NCBI GenBank assembly: GCA_003695555.1
Contig: RFIU01000219.1
Location: 1 to 12,453, forward strand
Length of the DNA: 12,453 nt
Source of the DNA: Alphaproteobacteria bacterium
Lineage (GTDB): Bacteria > Pseudomonadota > Alphaproteobacteria > Sphingomonadales > Rhodothalassiaceae
Direction: 5' to 3'
The stretch's first letter is position 1, and each line of letters opens with the position of its first letter. Under the pieces are notes generated by a model. That model saw nothing but the letters and a program-made list of their open reading frames with translations, had not been told where the DNA came from and did no database searches. Of the stretch, positions 6,379 through 12,453 are shown one piece after another. The position numbers and the translations under genes were made by a program.

Positions 6379-7679
6379 CGCGCGTCCCCCTTGCCGGTCG
6401 ATACCGGCAGCGGCTGAACGAGGGTGACGGTGATGCCGATTTCCCCGATTCGGCGCCGCAGAGTTCCATCCCTGGCCGAATAGACCTCAAGCGTCGGATC
6501 TCCGATCATCACCGCATAGAGCAGCGGATCTTCGGCATCTTCACTGACCGCGATCGCGGTCGCCGGGCGCTCAAGCTGCCAGCGCGCAATCTCGGCATGC
6601 GTTTTCAGATCATGAACGCGCACTTGCGTACCCGGATCCTTGTGATGGCCGTCACCGCCCTCGTGCATCAGGGTGAAGAGACGCCCGCTCGGCCGATGGA
6701 CGGCGAGCGGCTGAATGCCACCCGCACGCCAACCCGCCCTCGGATCGGCGATCCGCCAGCCCGCCTTTCGTCCTGCGATCCTGCCATTCTTGCCCGCACC
6801 CACCTCATACACGTCATTGTGGAATGAGACGAACAGCCAGCGATCGCCCGTCCAGACCGGCTTTTCGAACAGCGGATCACGATCGGCATCGAAGAACTTC
6901 GCCCGCGCCTCCTGCCGCACCGGCCGTCCATCGGGGCCGAGCGCGACTTCGAGCAAACCGCCGTCGGCGCACAGCATGAAGAACTCGCGCTCAGCAACCG
7001 GGAAGATCAGCGAGCAGCCGGCGGTGTCAAACTCGGTGACGAAACGCCCGGCCTCGACATCGGCGACACTTACCGACTGAGAGGGGGTGAAATTGTAGAT
7101 CAGCGCAAAGCGCCCCGCGCCCATCATCTGCGCGTTACCGATCAGCGGCATCGACATGAAGCGCTTGGGCGGCAGGACGATCTCGCCCTCGACCGTCAGG
7201 CGGCGCGCGTCATAGATCGTCAGCACGTCGGTGCGTTTGCCGCGGGTGCCGCGCGCATAATAGGTCTCGGGATTGTAGATGCGCCGTCCGTCGGGTGGGA
7301 AGAGCAGGCCATTGTGCCCATAGCCGCCCGAAATCATGCCGCGCATCGTCCCGGCATCGGCATCGACCAGAATCGCCCGTCCGTCGGGCATGGCCGGAAA
7401 AGCGATGTCGTTGAGCCAGACGAGATGCGGGTGGGGGGCAATCGCCGGCGCGACCGCGACCTGCTCGCTTGACAGCGGCGCAGCTCGTTCGCCGCCTGTC
7501 ACCGGCGATGGAGATGAGGCTTCGGCTGTGACCTTTCCGCCCTTGGCGGTATCGCCTTCATCGCTGTCCCACCAGGCATCGACGACCGCCAGTGCGCCCG
7601 CGACGACAGCCACGATGGCGGCAAGGACGACGAGCCACTGCGGTATCGCCCGGTCTTGTGGCTGATCAGCTTCGGCCAT
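6375..7679 (-). CDS. aauB: Aromatic amine dehydrogenase, large (beta-propeller) subunit
   Basis: A 434-residue large subunit of the alpha2beta2 amine dehydrogenase. It is a seven-bladed propeller that carries the small TTQ subunit and helps shape the substrate channel; the enzyme oxidises primary aromatic amines to aldehyde plus ammonia in the periplasm. Recognisable blocks are HPHLVWLNDIAFPAMPDGR (83-101), GGYGHNGLLFPPDGR (118-132), ETYYARGTRGKRTDVL (138-153), the cysteine pair C222/C237 (DTAGCSLIFP, FMLCADG) and GWRAGGIQPLAVHR (316-329). The ATG at 7679 has AGGGGAG 8 bases upstream; a TTG at 7709 would add ten residues without support. Residues 14-34 form one hydrophobic segment after a short charged N-terminus, followed by a polar, low-complexity linker to about residue 75. 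No clear signal-peptidase site is evident, so the subunit may stay anchored in the inner membrane. Confidence 0.94.
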   Translation of the reverse strand: MAEADQPQDRAIPQWLVVLAAIVAVVAGALAVVDAWWDSDEGDTAKGGKVTAEASSPSPVTGGERAAPLSSEQVAVAPAIAPHPHLVWLNDIAFPAMPDGRAILVDADAGTMRGMISGGYGHNGLLFPPDGRRIYNPETYYARGTRGKRTDVLTIYDARRLTVEGEIVLPPKRFMSMPLIGNAQMMGAGRFALIYNFTPSQSVSVADVEAGRFVTEFDTAGCSLIFPVAEREFFMLCADGGLLEVALGPDGRPVRQEARAKFFDADRDPLFEKPVWTGDRWLFVSFHNDVYEVGAGKNGRIAGRKAGWRIADPRAGWRAGGIQPLAVHRPSGRLFTLMHEGGDGHHKDPGTQVRVHDLKTHAEIARWQLERPATAIAVSEDAEDPLLYAVMIGDPTLEVYSARDGTLRRRIGEIGITVTLVQPLPVSTGKGDAR

Positions 7680-7716
7680 GTCTGCCACTCCCCTGCTGCT
7701 GCTCGCCAATGGGGGC

Positions 7717-7738
7717 GATGCCGCTTCGGATCGGCATC
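7717..7738. other. Intercistronic hairpin between the aldehyde dehydrogenase gene and aauB
   Basis: A perfect 7-bp inverted repeat, GATGCCG (7717-7723) and CGGCATC (7732-7738), has an 8-base loop. On the minus strand it begins inside the stop codon of the aldehyde dehydrogenase gene and ends 37 bases before the aauB start. No U-tract follows. It could be an RNA processing or stability element that sets aauB expression apart from the upstream genes; the similar hairpin at 9304-9335 has a related stem. Confidence 0.4.
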
Positions 7739-9269
7739 ATACCACCATCCAGACGGTTTTCAGCTCCGTATAGAGATGAATCGCTTCCCGTCCGTGTTCG
7801 CGCCCCAGACCGGACTGCTTGTAGCCACCGAAGGGAAGCGCCGGATCGACGAGATTGTGGGCATTGACCCAGACGGTACCGGCCTTGATGCGCGGGATCA
7901 GGCGATGCACGCGACGGAGATCATTCGACCATATGCTCGCCGCCAGGCCATAGGGGGTGGCATTGGCGAGACGAATCATTTCTTCCTCGTCCGAGAAGCG
8001 CTGCACCGCAACAACGGGCCCGAAGATCTCCTCTTCGACCACCCGCATGCCGGGCCGCGCATCCCCGATCACCGTCGGACGAACGAAATATCCGGCCCCT
8101 TCCGGTGCCACACCGCCGCAACAGACGCGTGCGCCCTCTTCACGCGCCGATTCGACATAGCCGAGCACGCGCTTGCGCTGCGCTTCCGAAACCAGCGGTC
8201 CCATTTCGGCATCATCGCGCCAGCCGGGGCCAAGACGGATCGCTTCGGCGGCCTTCGCCAGCCTTTCGACAAAGTCATCATGAACCGCATCAGCCACCAG
8301 CACCCGCGAGCCTGCCGTGCAGACCTGACCATGATTGAAGAAAATGGCGCCAGCCGCACGGGCTGCCGCCTGATCAAGATCGGCATCTTCCAGCACCAGG
8401 ACGGGCGACTTGCCACCGAGTTCGAGAGAGATGCGCTTCATCGTTTCCATCGCCGCGCGGCCGATGATCTTTCCGACCTCGGTCGAACCGGTGAAGGCGA
8501 TCTTGTCAACGCCGGGATGCTCGACGATCGCCGCTCCTGCGGTTTCGCCGAAGCCGGTTACGACATTGACGGTACCGGCAGGAAAGCCCGCCTCTTCGAC
8601 GAGTTCGGCCAGCCGAAGCGCGGAGAGCGGCGTCTCTTCGGCCGGCTTCAGGACCGAGGTGCAGCCCGCCGCCAGCGCCGGTGCGATCTTCCATACCGCC
8701 ATCAGCAGTGGAAAGTTCCAAGGCACGATCTGCCCGACCACGCCGACCGGCTCGCGCAGCGTCCAGGCGACATGGCGGGCGCCGGGAATGCCCTTGAAGG
8801 ATGGGGTCAGCGTTGCGCCTTCGATCTTGGTGGCCCAGCCGGACATGTATCGCAGATAGTCGATCGCGGCGGCGACATCGACCATCCGGGCCATGCCGAC
8901 CGTCTTGCCGTTGTCAAGCGACTCGATGGCCGCGAGCTCTTCGGCATTCGCCTCTATCAGACCGGAAAGACGCCAGAGCAGGCGCTCCCGGTCGGCCGGC
9001 ACCAGCTTCGCCCATTCGCCCGCCTCAAGGGCGTGGCGAGCCGCCTTCACCGCTCGATCGATATCGGTCGCATCGGCCGCCGGCACTTCGGCGATCACCT
9101 CGCCGGTCGCAGGATCGAAGACATCGAAACTGCGTCCGGAAACCGCCTCCACCCATTCGCCGCCGATGAACATGCGCTTCGGCCTGTCGAGGAAAGCCCG
9201 CACCGATGCCGGTATCTGCGGACTCTCGTCGCCCGCCGCCGCCATCGTCTTCGGATCGCTCTCTGCCAT
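7737..9269 (-). CDS. NAD(P)-dependent aldehyde dehydrogenase, probably phenylacetaldehyde dehydrogenase
   Basis: A 510-residue class I-type aldehyde dehydrogenase without signal peptide, so cytoplasmic. All key residues are visible: PWNF with N185, K208 in LKPAE, the nucleotide loop FTGSTEVG (259-266), general base E283 in LELGGKSP, nucleophile C317 in GQVCTAGS and EEIFGP (413-418). Length and local sequence (FIGGEWVEAVSGRSFDVFDP at 34-53) resemble FeaB/StyD phenylacetaldehyde dehydrogenases. It would convert arylacetaldehydes produced by AADH to arylacetates. The ATG at 9269 is preferred because purine-rich AGGGAGCAGGGGAAG precedes it; upstream ATGs at 9287 and 9335 lack good sites, and the 9335 one lies at the edge of a hairpin. 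The gene follows the TonB receptor by 78 bp and precedes aauB by 57 bp. Family is certain, substrate inferred from context. Confidence 0.93.
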   Translation of the reverse strand: MAESDPKTMAAAGDESPQIPASVRAFLDRPKRMFIGGEWVEAVSGRSFDVFDPATGEVIAEVPAADATDIDRAVKAARHALEAGEWAKLVPADRERLLWRLSGLIEANAEELAAIESLDNGKTVGMARMVDVAAAIDYLRYMSGWATKIEGATLTPSFKGIPGARHVAWTLREPVGVVGQIVPWNFPLLMAVWKIAPALAAGCTSVLKPAEETPLSALRLAELVEEAGFPAGTVNVVTGFGETAGAAIVEHPGVDKIAFTGSTEVGKIIGRAAMETMKRISLELGGKSPVLVLEDADLDQAAARAAGAIFFNHGQVCTAGSRVLVADAVHDDFVERLAKAAEAIRLGPGWRDDAEMGPLVSEAQRKRVLGYVESAREEGARVCCGGVAPEGAGYFVRPTVIGDARPGMRVVEEEIFGPVVAVQRFSDEEEMIRLANATPYGLAASIWSNDLRRVHRLIPRIKAGTVWVNAHNLVDPALPFGGYKQSGLGREHGREAIHLYTELKTVWMVV

Positions 9270-9303
9270 CTTCCCCTGCTCCCTCATGCTCGATGCCGAC
9301 ACG

Positions 9304-9335
9304 ATGCCGGACACGCCACCCGGCGAATCCGGCAT
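9304..9335. other. Intercistronic hairpin between the TonB receptor and aldehyde dehydrogenase genes
   Basis: Outer arms ATGCCGGA (9304-9311) and TCCGGCAT (9328-9335) pair perfectly over 8 bp. Inside, CGCC (9314-9317) and GGCG (9322-9325) add a 4-bp stem with a tetraloop. On the minus strand the structure begins 12 bases after the receptor stop codon and ends 34 bases before the aldehyde dehydrogenase start. There is no U-tract, so a leaky terminator or a 3' stabilising element is more likely than full termination. Confidence 0.5.
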
Positions 9336-9347
9336 GGAAAGATTTCT

Positions 9348-11732
9348 TCAGAAATGGACGATCAGCTCGCCGCCCATCCGTCTCGGCTCGCCGATGAACT
9401 GCTGCACGAAGCCGAAGTCCGGCGAAAAGTCGAAGGTCCAGACCTTGTAGACCTTGTTGAAGGCATTATTGGCGAACAGGCGCATCGTCAGGCGCTCGTT
9501 CTCGCTCGTCCAATCGACCCGGAAATTCCACAGCGAATAACCGCCCTGGGCCAGAATCGGATCATTGGTGAGCGAGAAGAACTGCTTGGCGGTGTAGGTA
9601 TATTCGACCTGGGCACCGAGCATCCCGCGGCCACCGCCGAGCGGCCGCTCATAACGGACGGTGCCGCTTGACGAGACGTGCGGTGAAAGCGGCAGCTGAT
9701 TGCCGCGGATATCGACCGTCGTACCAGCGGGCGCCCCCGCCTGCACCGGCCCGCCGAGCACCACCTCGCCCGGACGCGACTTGATCTTGGTATCGAGCAG
9801 GCCGAGATTGAGCGTGATCGACAGCCCTTCTGCCGGCAGTGCCGTCAGTTCGGCCTCGCCACCATAGATCGTCACCTGCGGGACATTGACCGCGACGTTC
9901 GAGAGCGACTCGGGATCGAAGTCGAGAAGCTGCGCCTTGTTGTAGTCATAATAGAAGGCCGAGACATTGAAGCGCAGCCGGCGGTCCAGCCATTCGGTCT
10001 TGGCACCGACCTCGTAGCTGTTGAGAATTTCCTTGCCGAACCCGCCGAGCGGCCCGCCGATCGCAAATCCGCCGTTGAAGCCGCCCGACTGGAATCCGCG
10101 CGAGAAGGCGAGATAATAGAGCTGCTCGTCGGTGGGGTGATAATTGAGATTGAGCCGCGCGCTCACCCCCGAGAAGGAATTGCTGGTATCCGTGATCCGT
10201 CCCGGCGCCACCGGCCCGAGATCGTTCTGAAACACGTCATAGCGGAACTTCTTGCGCTCGGCGGTAAAGCGCAGACCGCTCACCACCGTGAACTTCGGCG
10301 TCACATCGTATTCGAGATGGACGAAGCCGGCGCCGGAGGTCGTACGCTGCTGCCAGCGCCCCTTGAAGGACAGCGCAAAGGGAACGCCGGCAAGCGCCTG
10401 ACTTGCCGCATCGTCGAACAGCGTCAGATCGAGCGAAGGGGTGTTGCGGTGATCGACATAGAGATAGCCGCCGACGATCCACTTGCTATTCGAACCGCCG
10501 CCCGACAGTCGCAGCTCCTGGCTGAACTGATTGGAATTGACACCGAAGTCCGGCTCTATGAGAGCGAGCGGGCTCATGTCGGTGTCTTCCTGATGAAGCT
10601 TGTCGAAGGTTTCGACCGCGGTGAGCGAGGTCAGCTCCATGTCGTTCGAGAAGCCGACGTTCAGCTTTGCATAGCCACCGACATTCTTGATCTGCAGGAC
10701 GCCTCGGCGGTCATAGTTGCCGGCGAACGGGTCACCGTCCTTGTCGGCATAGCCGAAGAAGTCGGCGCAGCCGCCGATCTGCTGCATTTCGGCCGAGGTG
10801 CAGAAGCTGCCGTCGTCCCGCAGAACGCCTTGGTGCTGATAATAGGGGGCAAGCTGATCGACCCGCGCGCCATGGACATTGAGCAGCAGGTCGGAATTGT
10901 CGGACAGATCGATGGCAATCAGGCCGCGCCCGGCAAAGGTGTTGGTATCATTGCCGCGCAACGCGTTCGTCTTGAAATTCTGAGAACGGAAACGGTTCTT
11001 CACATAGCCGTCATCCTGATTGAAATCGACCGCCACACGGGTGCGGATCCGCTCAGAGATCGGCAGATCGACGCCTGCCTGCAGACGGATCTGCGAGAAT
11101 TCTCCGCCGGTACCCTGAATATAGCCACCAAGCTGATCGCCCGGCTTGCGGGCGATGAAATTGACGAGGCCGCCGGTCGAATTGCGACCATAGAGCGTGC
11201 CCTGCGGCCCGCGCAGCACCTCCACCCGTTCGAGATCGAACATCTGCAGAGTCTGGCCGGCGAGCGTGCCCTGATAGACGCCATCGCGATAGATCGCGAC
11301 CTTGCCTTCCTGATTATCCTCGAAGGGATTGACGAGGCCCACACCGCGCATCGCGAAGGCCGGATTGTTGCCCTGGCCTACCGGCGTCCCGTAACTGAAG
11401 TTCGGCACCTGCTGGGTGATCTGGGTACTGTCACGAAAACCCATCCGCTCCAGCATGTCGCCGGTGAACGCGGTGACCGACAGACCGACGTCCTGCAGAC
11501 GCTGCGCGCGCTTCTGGGCGGTAACGGTGATTTCTTCGATCGCCTGATGACCGCTTTCGCCCGCCGCCTTCTGTTCTTCCGGCGCCGCCTGTGGTGCGGA
11601 ATCGGCCGCGGATGCCGATTCGGCTGCCCGGCCGACCAGGGGAGCAAGCAGAGCGGCACTCGCCATCATGGTTCCGGCGAGCAGGCGCCGGCGCCGGGAA
11701 TCGCACGAAAGGTCGGTATTCTTTTTCATCAT
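9348..11732 (-). CDS. TonB-dependent outer-membrane receptor
   Basis: A 794-residue outer-membrane active transporter. The N-terminal leader has an arginine cluster (SRRRRLLAG, 12-20) and a hydrophobic stretch ending about LVGRA (32-36). A TonB-box-like EITVTAQKR lies at 67-75. The plug domain includes SVTAFTGDMLERMG (85-98), FAMRGVG (126-132), IYRDGVYQG (147-155) and VEVLRGPQGTLYGRNSTGG (170-188). The rest is the beta-barrel, ending in the aromatic residue of GGELIVHF as expected. The ATG at 11732 has GGAGGAAG upstream; ATG 11729 is equally possible, and the open frame further upstream is not coding-like. It heads the putative aau operon, with the aldehyde dehydrogenase gene 78 bp downstream. 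Uptake of aromatic amines, a conjugate or a metal complex is possible; the substrate cannot be read from sequence. Sphingomonads often place such receptors in catabolic operons. Confidence 0.94.
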   Translation of the reverse strand: MMKKNTDLSCDSRRRRLLAGTMMASAALLAPLVGRAAESASAADSAPQAAPEEQKAAGESGHQAIEEITVTAQKRAQRLQDVGLSVTAFTGDMLERMGFRDSTQITQQVPNFSYGTPVGQGNNPAFAMRGVGLVNPFEDNQEGKVAIYRDGVYQGTLAGQTLQMFDLERVEVLRGPQGTLYGRNSTGGLVNFIARKPGDQLGGYIQGTGGEFSQIRLQAGVDLPISERIRTRVAVDFNQDDGYVKNRFRSQNFKTNALRGNDTNTFAGRGLIAIDLSDNSDLLLNVHGARVDQLAPYYQHQGVLRDDGSFCTSAEMQQIGGCADFFGYADKDGDPFAGNYDRRGVLQIKNVGGYAKLNVGFSNDMELTSLTAVETFDKLHQEDTDMSPLALIEPDFGVNSNQFSQELRLSGGGSNSKWIVGGYLYVDHRNTPSLDLTLFDDAASQALAGVPFALSFKGRWQQRTTSGAGFVHLEYDVTPKFTVVSGLRFTAERKKFRYDVFQNDLGPVAPGRITDTSNSFSGVSARLNLNYHPTDEQLYYLAFSRGFQSGGFNGGFAIGGPLGGFGKEILNSYEVGAKTEWLDRRLRFNVSAFYYDYNKAQLLDFDPESLSNVAVNVPQVTIYGGEAELTALPAEGLSITLNLGLLDTKIKSRPGEVVLGGPVQAGAPAGTTVDIRGNQLPLSPHVSSSGTVRYERPLGGGRGMLGAQVEYTYTAKQFFSLTNDPILAQGGYSLWNFRVDWTSENERLTMRLFANNAFNKVYKVWTFDFSPDFGFVQQFIGEPRRMGGELIVHF

Positions 11733-11755
11733 CACTCTTCCTCCAGCACGTCGCG

Positions 11756-11923
11756 TTACTCTCCCATCCTGACCCAGTCTATCAGACCGGCGCGAAGCAC
11801 TTCTTGTCCGAACATGCCAATCGTTGGCTCCTGCGTGCCAGACGCACCTTCGAAAGTGCGGCCTACGACACCGGCCGTGCGCACCATCTGTAGGATGCCG
11901 GGACCAGCCGTTGACCTTGGCAT
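11756..11923 (-). CDS. Possible 55-residue ORF upstream of the TonB receptor
   Basis: An ATG at 11923 opens 55 codons ending in TAA at 11758-11756, 23 bases before the receptor ATG. The peptide begins MPRSTAGPGILQMVRTAG and ends LRAGLIDWVRMGE. It has no signal peptide, membrane segment or cysteine. No clear ribosome-binding site precedes the ATG, third-position GC is moderate (about 63 percent by my count, lower than I would expect for this DNA), and an operator-like palindrome lies inside it. The frame is open further upstream without an ATG; that stretch includes KIVGTGS, faintly like the N-terminus of KAS III enzymes, so a decayed remnant is conceivable. It could be a leader peptide, a small protein, a remnant or chance. 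I do not recognise it. Confidence 0.25.
   Translation of the reverse strand: MPRSTAGPGILQMVRTAGVVGRTFEGASGTQEPTIGMFGQEVLRAGLIDWVRMGE
11843..11860. promoter_or_regulatory. 18-bp imperfect palindrome, candidate operator of the aau operon
   Basis: CGCACCTTCGAAAGTGCG is self-complementary at 16 of 18 positions with a TTCGAA core (11849-11854). It lies about 111-128 bases upstream of the receptor ATG and about 50 bases before the candidate mlaE -35. Size and symmetry fit a homodimeric regulator, but none is encoded in the window. Confidence 0.45.
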
Positions 11924-11938
11924 CCGGCTGCCGATAAG
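11911..11938 (+). promoter_or_regulatory. Candidate sigma-70-type promoter for mlaE
   Basis: TTGACC (11911-11916) and GATAAG (11933-11938) are separated by 16 bases and match the -35 and -10 consensus at 5 and 4 of 6 positions. Transcription would start near 11945 and leave a leader of about 90 bases before the ATG at 12034. Confidence 0.45.
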
Positions 11939-12033
11939 GTCCGCGCTGCAACAGCTTCCGGTCCCGACGATTTTGGGAGGCAGACCATCCTCTGCATGAA
12001 GACGGGAAAGCAGCAGGGAAAATAACGAAGCGC

Positions 12034-12453
12034 ATGAATTTCTTCGCCACCATCGGCAGATTCACCCTGGCGGCGCTGGCCGCATTTGGCCGGCTCGCGC
12101 TGTTCGCGGCCGCGGCGACGACTCACATCGTGCGGCCGCCGATCTATCTGAAGAACCTCGGCCGGCAGATGCTCGTCATCGGCTATTTCTCGCTGCCGGT
12201 CGTCGGTCTCACGGCGCTGTTCACCGGTGCCGCGCTGGCCGAGCAGATCTATGTCGGCTCGACCCGCTTCAATGCCGAAAGCACAATGGCGGCGGTCGTC
12301 GTCATCGCCATCGTCCGCGAACTCGGCCCCGTCCTCGGCGGTCTGATGGTGGCAGGCCGCGTGTCGAGCGCGATGGCCGCCGAGATCGGCACCATGCGGG
12401 TCACCGAACAGATCGATGCGCTGATCACGCTGGCCACCAATCCCTACAAATAC
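12034..12453 (+). CDS. mlaE: MlaE-family ABC transporter permease, 3' end cut by window edge
   Basis: The first 140 residues of a permease of the Mla phospholipid-transport ABC system; full proteins are about 260 residues. Hydrophobic segments lie at about 10-30 and 46-68 and from about 86. Family signatures are GYFSLPVVGLTALFTGAAL (50-68), VRELGPVLGGLMVAGRV (94-110) and AAEIGTMRVTEQIDAL (115-130), the last being highly conserved. In the inner membrane it would pair with an MlaF ATPase and an MlaD substrate-binding protein to keep outer-membrane lipid asymmetry; these should follow to the right. The ATG at 12034 fits the start of the homology, though only a weak purine stretch (ACGAAG) precedes it. 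It is divergent from the aau operon and functionally unrelated, so it marks the end of the amine-catabolism region. An open reading frame on the opposite strand (12249-12440) is a shadow. Confidence 0.93.
   Translation, partial: MNFFATIGRFTLAALAAFGRLALFAAAATTHIVRPPIYLKNLGRQMLVIGYFSLPVVGLTALFTGAALAEQIYVGSTRFNAESTMAAVVVIAIVRELGPVLGGLMVAGRVSSAMAAEIGTMRVTEQIDALITLATNPYKY

Larger units (their letters stand above)
11733..12033. other. Divergent intergenic region between the TonB receptor and mlaE
   Basis: This 301-bp stretch separates the minus-strand aau operon from the plus-strand mlaE gene. It contains a candidate plus-strand promoter (11911-11938), an 18-bp imperfect palindrome (11843-11860) and a 7-bp inverted repeat GGATGCC/GGCATCC (11893-11899 with 11919-11925) that brackets the -35 element. 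It also holds a possible 55-codon minus-strand ORF (11756-11923). I could not find a convincing sigma-70 promoter for the receptor gene, so that operon may need an activator or another sigma factor. Confidence 0.7.

Noticed and set aside
5807..6490. N-terminal extension of the aauD frame
   Set aside because: It overlaps all of aauE in another frame and has no thioredoxin or membrane features; the real start is the ATGA overlap at 5806.
7656..9671. 671-codon plus-strand open frame opposite the aldehyde dehydrogenase gene
   Set aside because: It mirrors a complete ALDH with all catalytic motifs. Its translation is rich in Arg, His and Asp with no recognisable family, as expected of an antisense frame in GC-rich DNA.
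11893..11925. GGATGCC/GGCATCC inverted repeat as a terminator
   Set aside because: The 19-base loop is long, no U-tract follows, and no gene ends here; it brackets the candidate mlaE -35 and is at most regulatory.
10137..11999. 620-codon plus-strand open frame opposite the TonB receptor gene
   Set aside because: Antisense shadow of a well-supported receptor; no domain pattern seen.
11733..12065. N-terminal extension of the TonB receptor frame up to 12065
   Set aside because: The extension is Arg/His-rich without domain features and runs over the start of mlaE. A strong ribosome-binding site and leader begin at 11732.
1..12453. tRNA, rRNA, CRISPR arrays, insertion sequences or transposase genes
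   Set aside because: Looked for on both strands by eye; no tRNA-like cloverleaf, array of spaced repeats, transposase motif or terminal inverted repeats recognised.

Overview
The window is GC-rich, gene-dense bacterial DNA. It looks like an alphaproteobacterium, most likely a sphingomonad. The basis is the alphaproteobacterial style of the MlaE permease, a large TonB-dependent receptor inside a catabolic operon, and the character of the proteins. The genus cannot be named from sequence reading alone.

Layout: everything from 1 to 11732 is on the minus strand. A partial mlaE gene (12034 to the right edge) is divergent. The minus-strand genes form two adjacent transcription units.

Unit 1 (11732 down to 4148), in transcription order: a TonB-dependent receptor, an NAD(P)-dependent aldehyde dehydrogenase of the phenylacetaldehyde dehydrogenase type, then aauB, aauE, aauD, aauA and a small monohaem c-type cytochrome. 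The B-E-D-A-cytochrome order matches the published aromatic amine dehydrogenase (aau) locus of Alcaligenes faecalis as I remember it. AauA carries the cysteine-rich fold and both tryptophans that form tryptophan tryptophylquinone (TTQ). aauB/aauE and aauE/aauD overlap by ATGA. Hairpins lie in the two largest gene junctions and just after the cytochrome stop codon.

Unit 2 (3998 down to the left edge), in transcription order: a metallo-beta-lactamase-fold protein with an altered metal site, a class A FAD aromatic monooxygenase, a small DUF2783 protein, and a Bcr/CflA-type MFS transporter cut by the window edge. The flavoprotein plus small partner resembles the MhaA/MhaB 3-hydroxyphenylacetate hydroxylase type. 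The putative unit 2 promoter has a weak -35 and a tandem 18-bp direct repeat next to it, suggesting an activator.

How the parts may work together (inference): aromatic amines are taken up through the receptor, and periplasmic AADH deaminates them to arylacetaldehydes, passing electrons to the cytochrome. The aldehyde dehydrogenase makes arylacetates. The flavin hydroxylase may then hydroxylate a hydroxyarylacetate toward homogentisate for ring cleavage encoded elsewhere. No mauG, azurin or amicyanin gene is present in the window, so TTQ maturation and part of the electron path must be encoded elsewhere.

The 301-bp gap between the receptor and mlaE (11733-12033) holds a candidate mlaE promoter, an 18-bp imperfect palindrome, a 7-bp inverted repeat and a possible 55-codon ORF reading toward the receptor.
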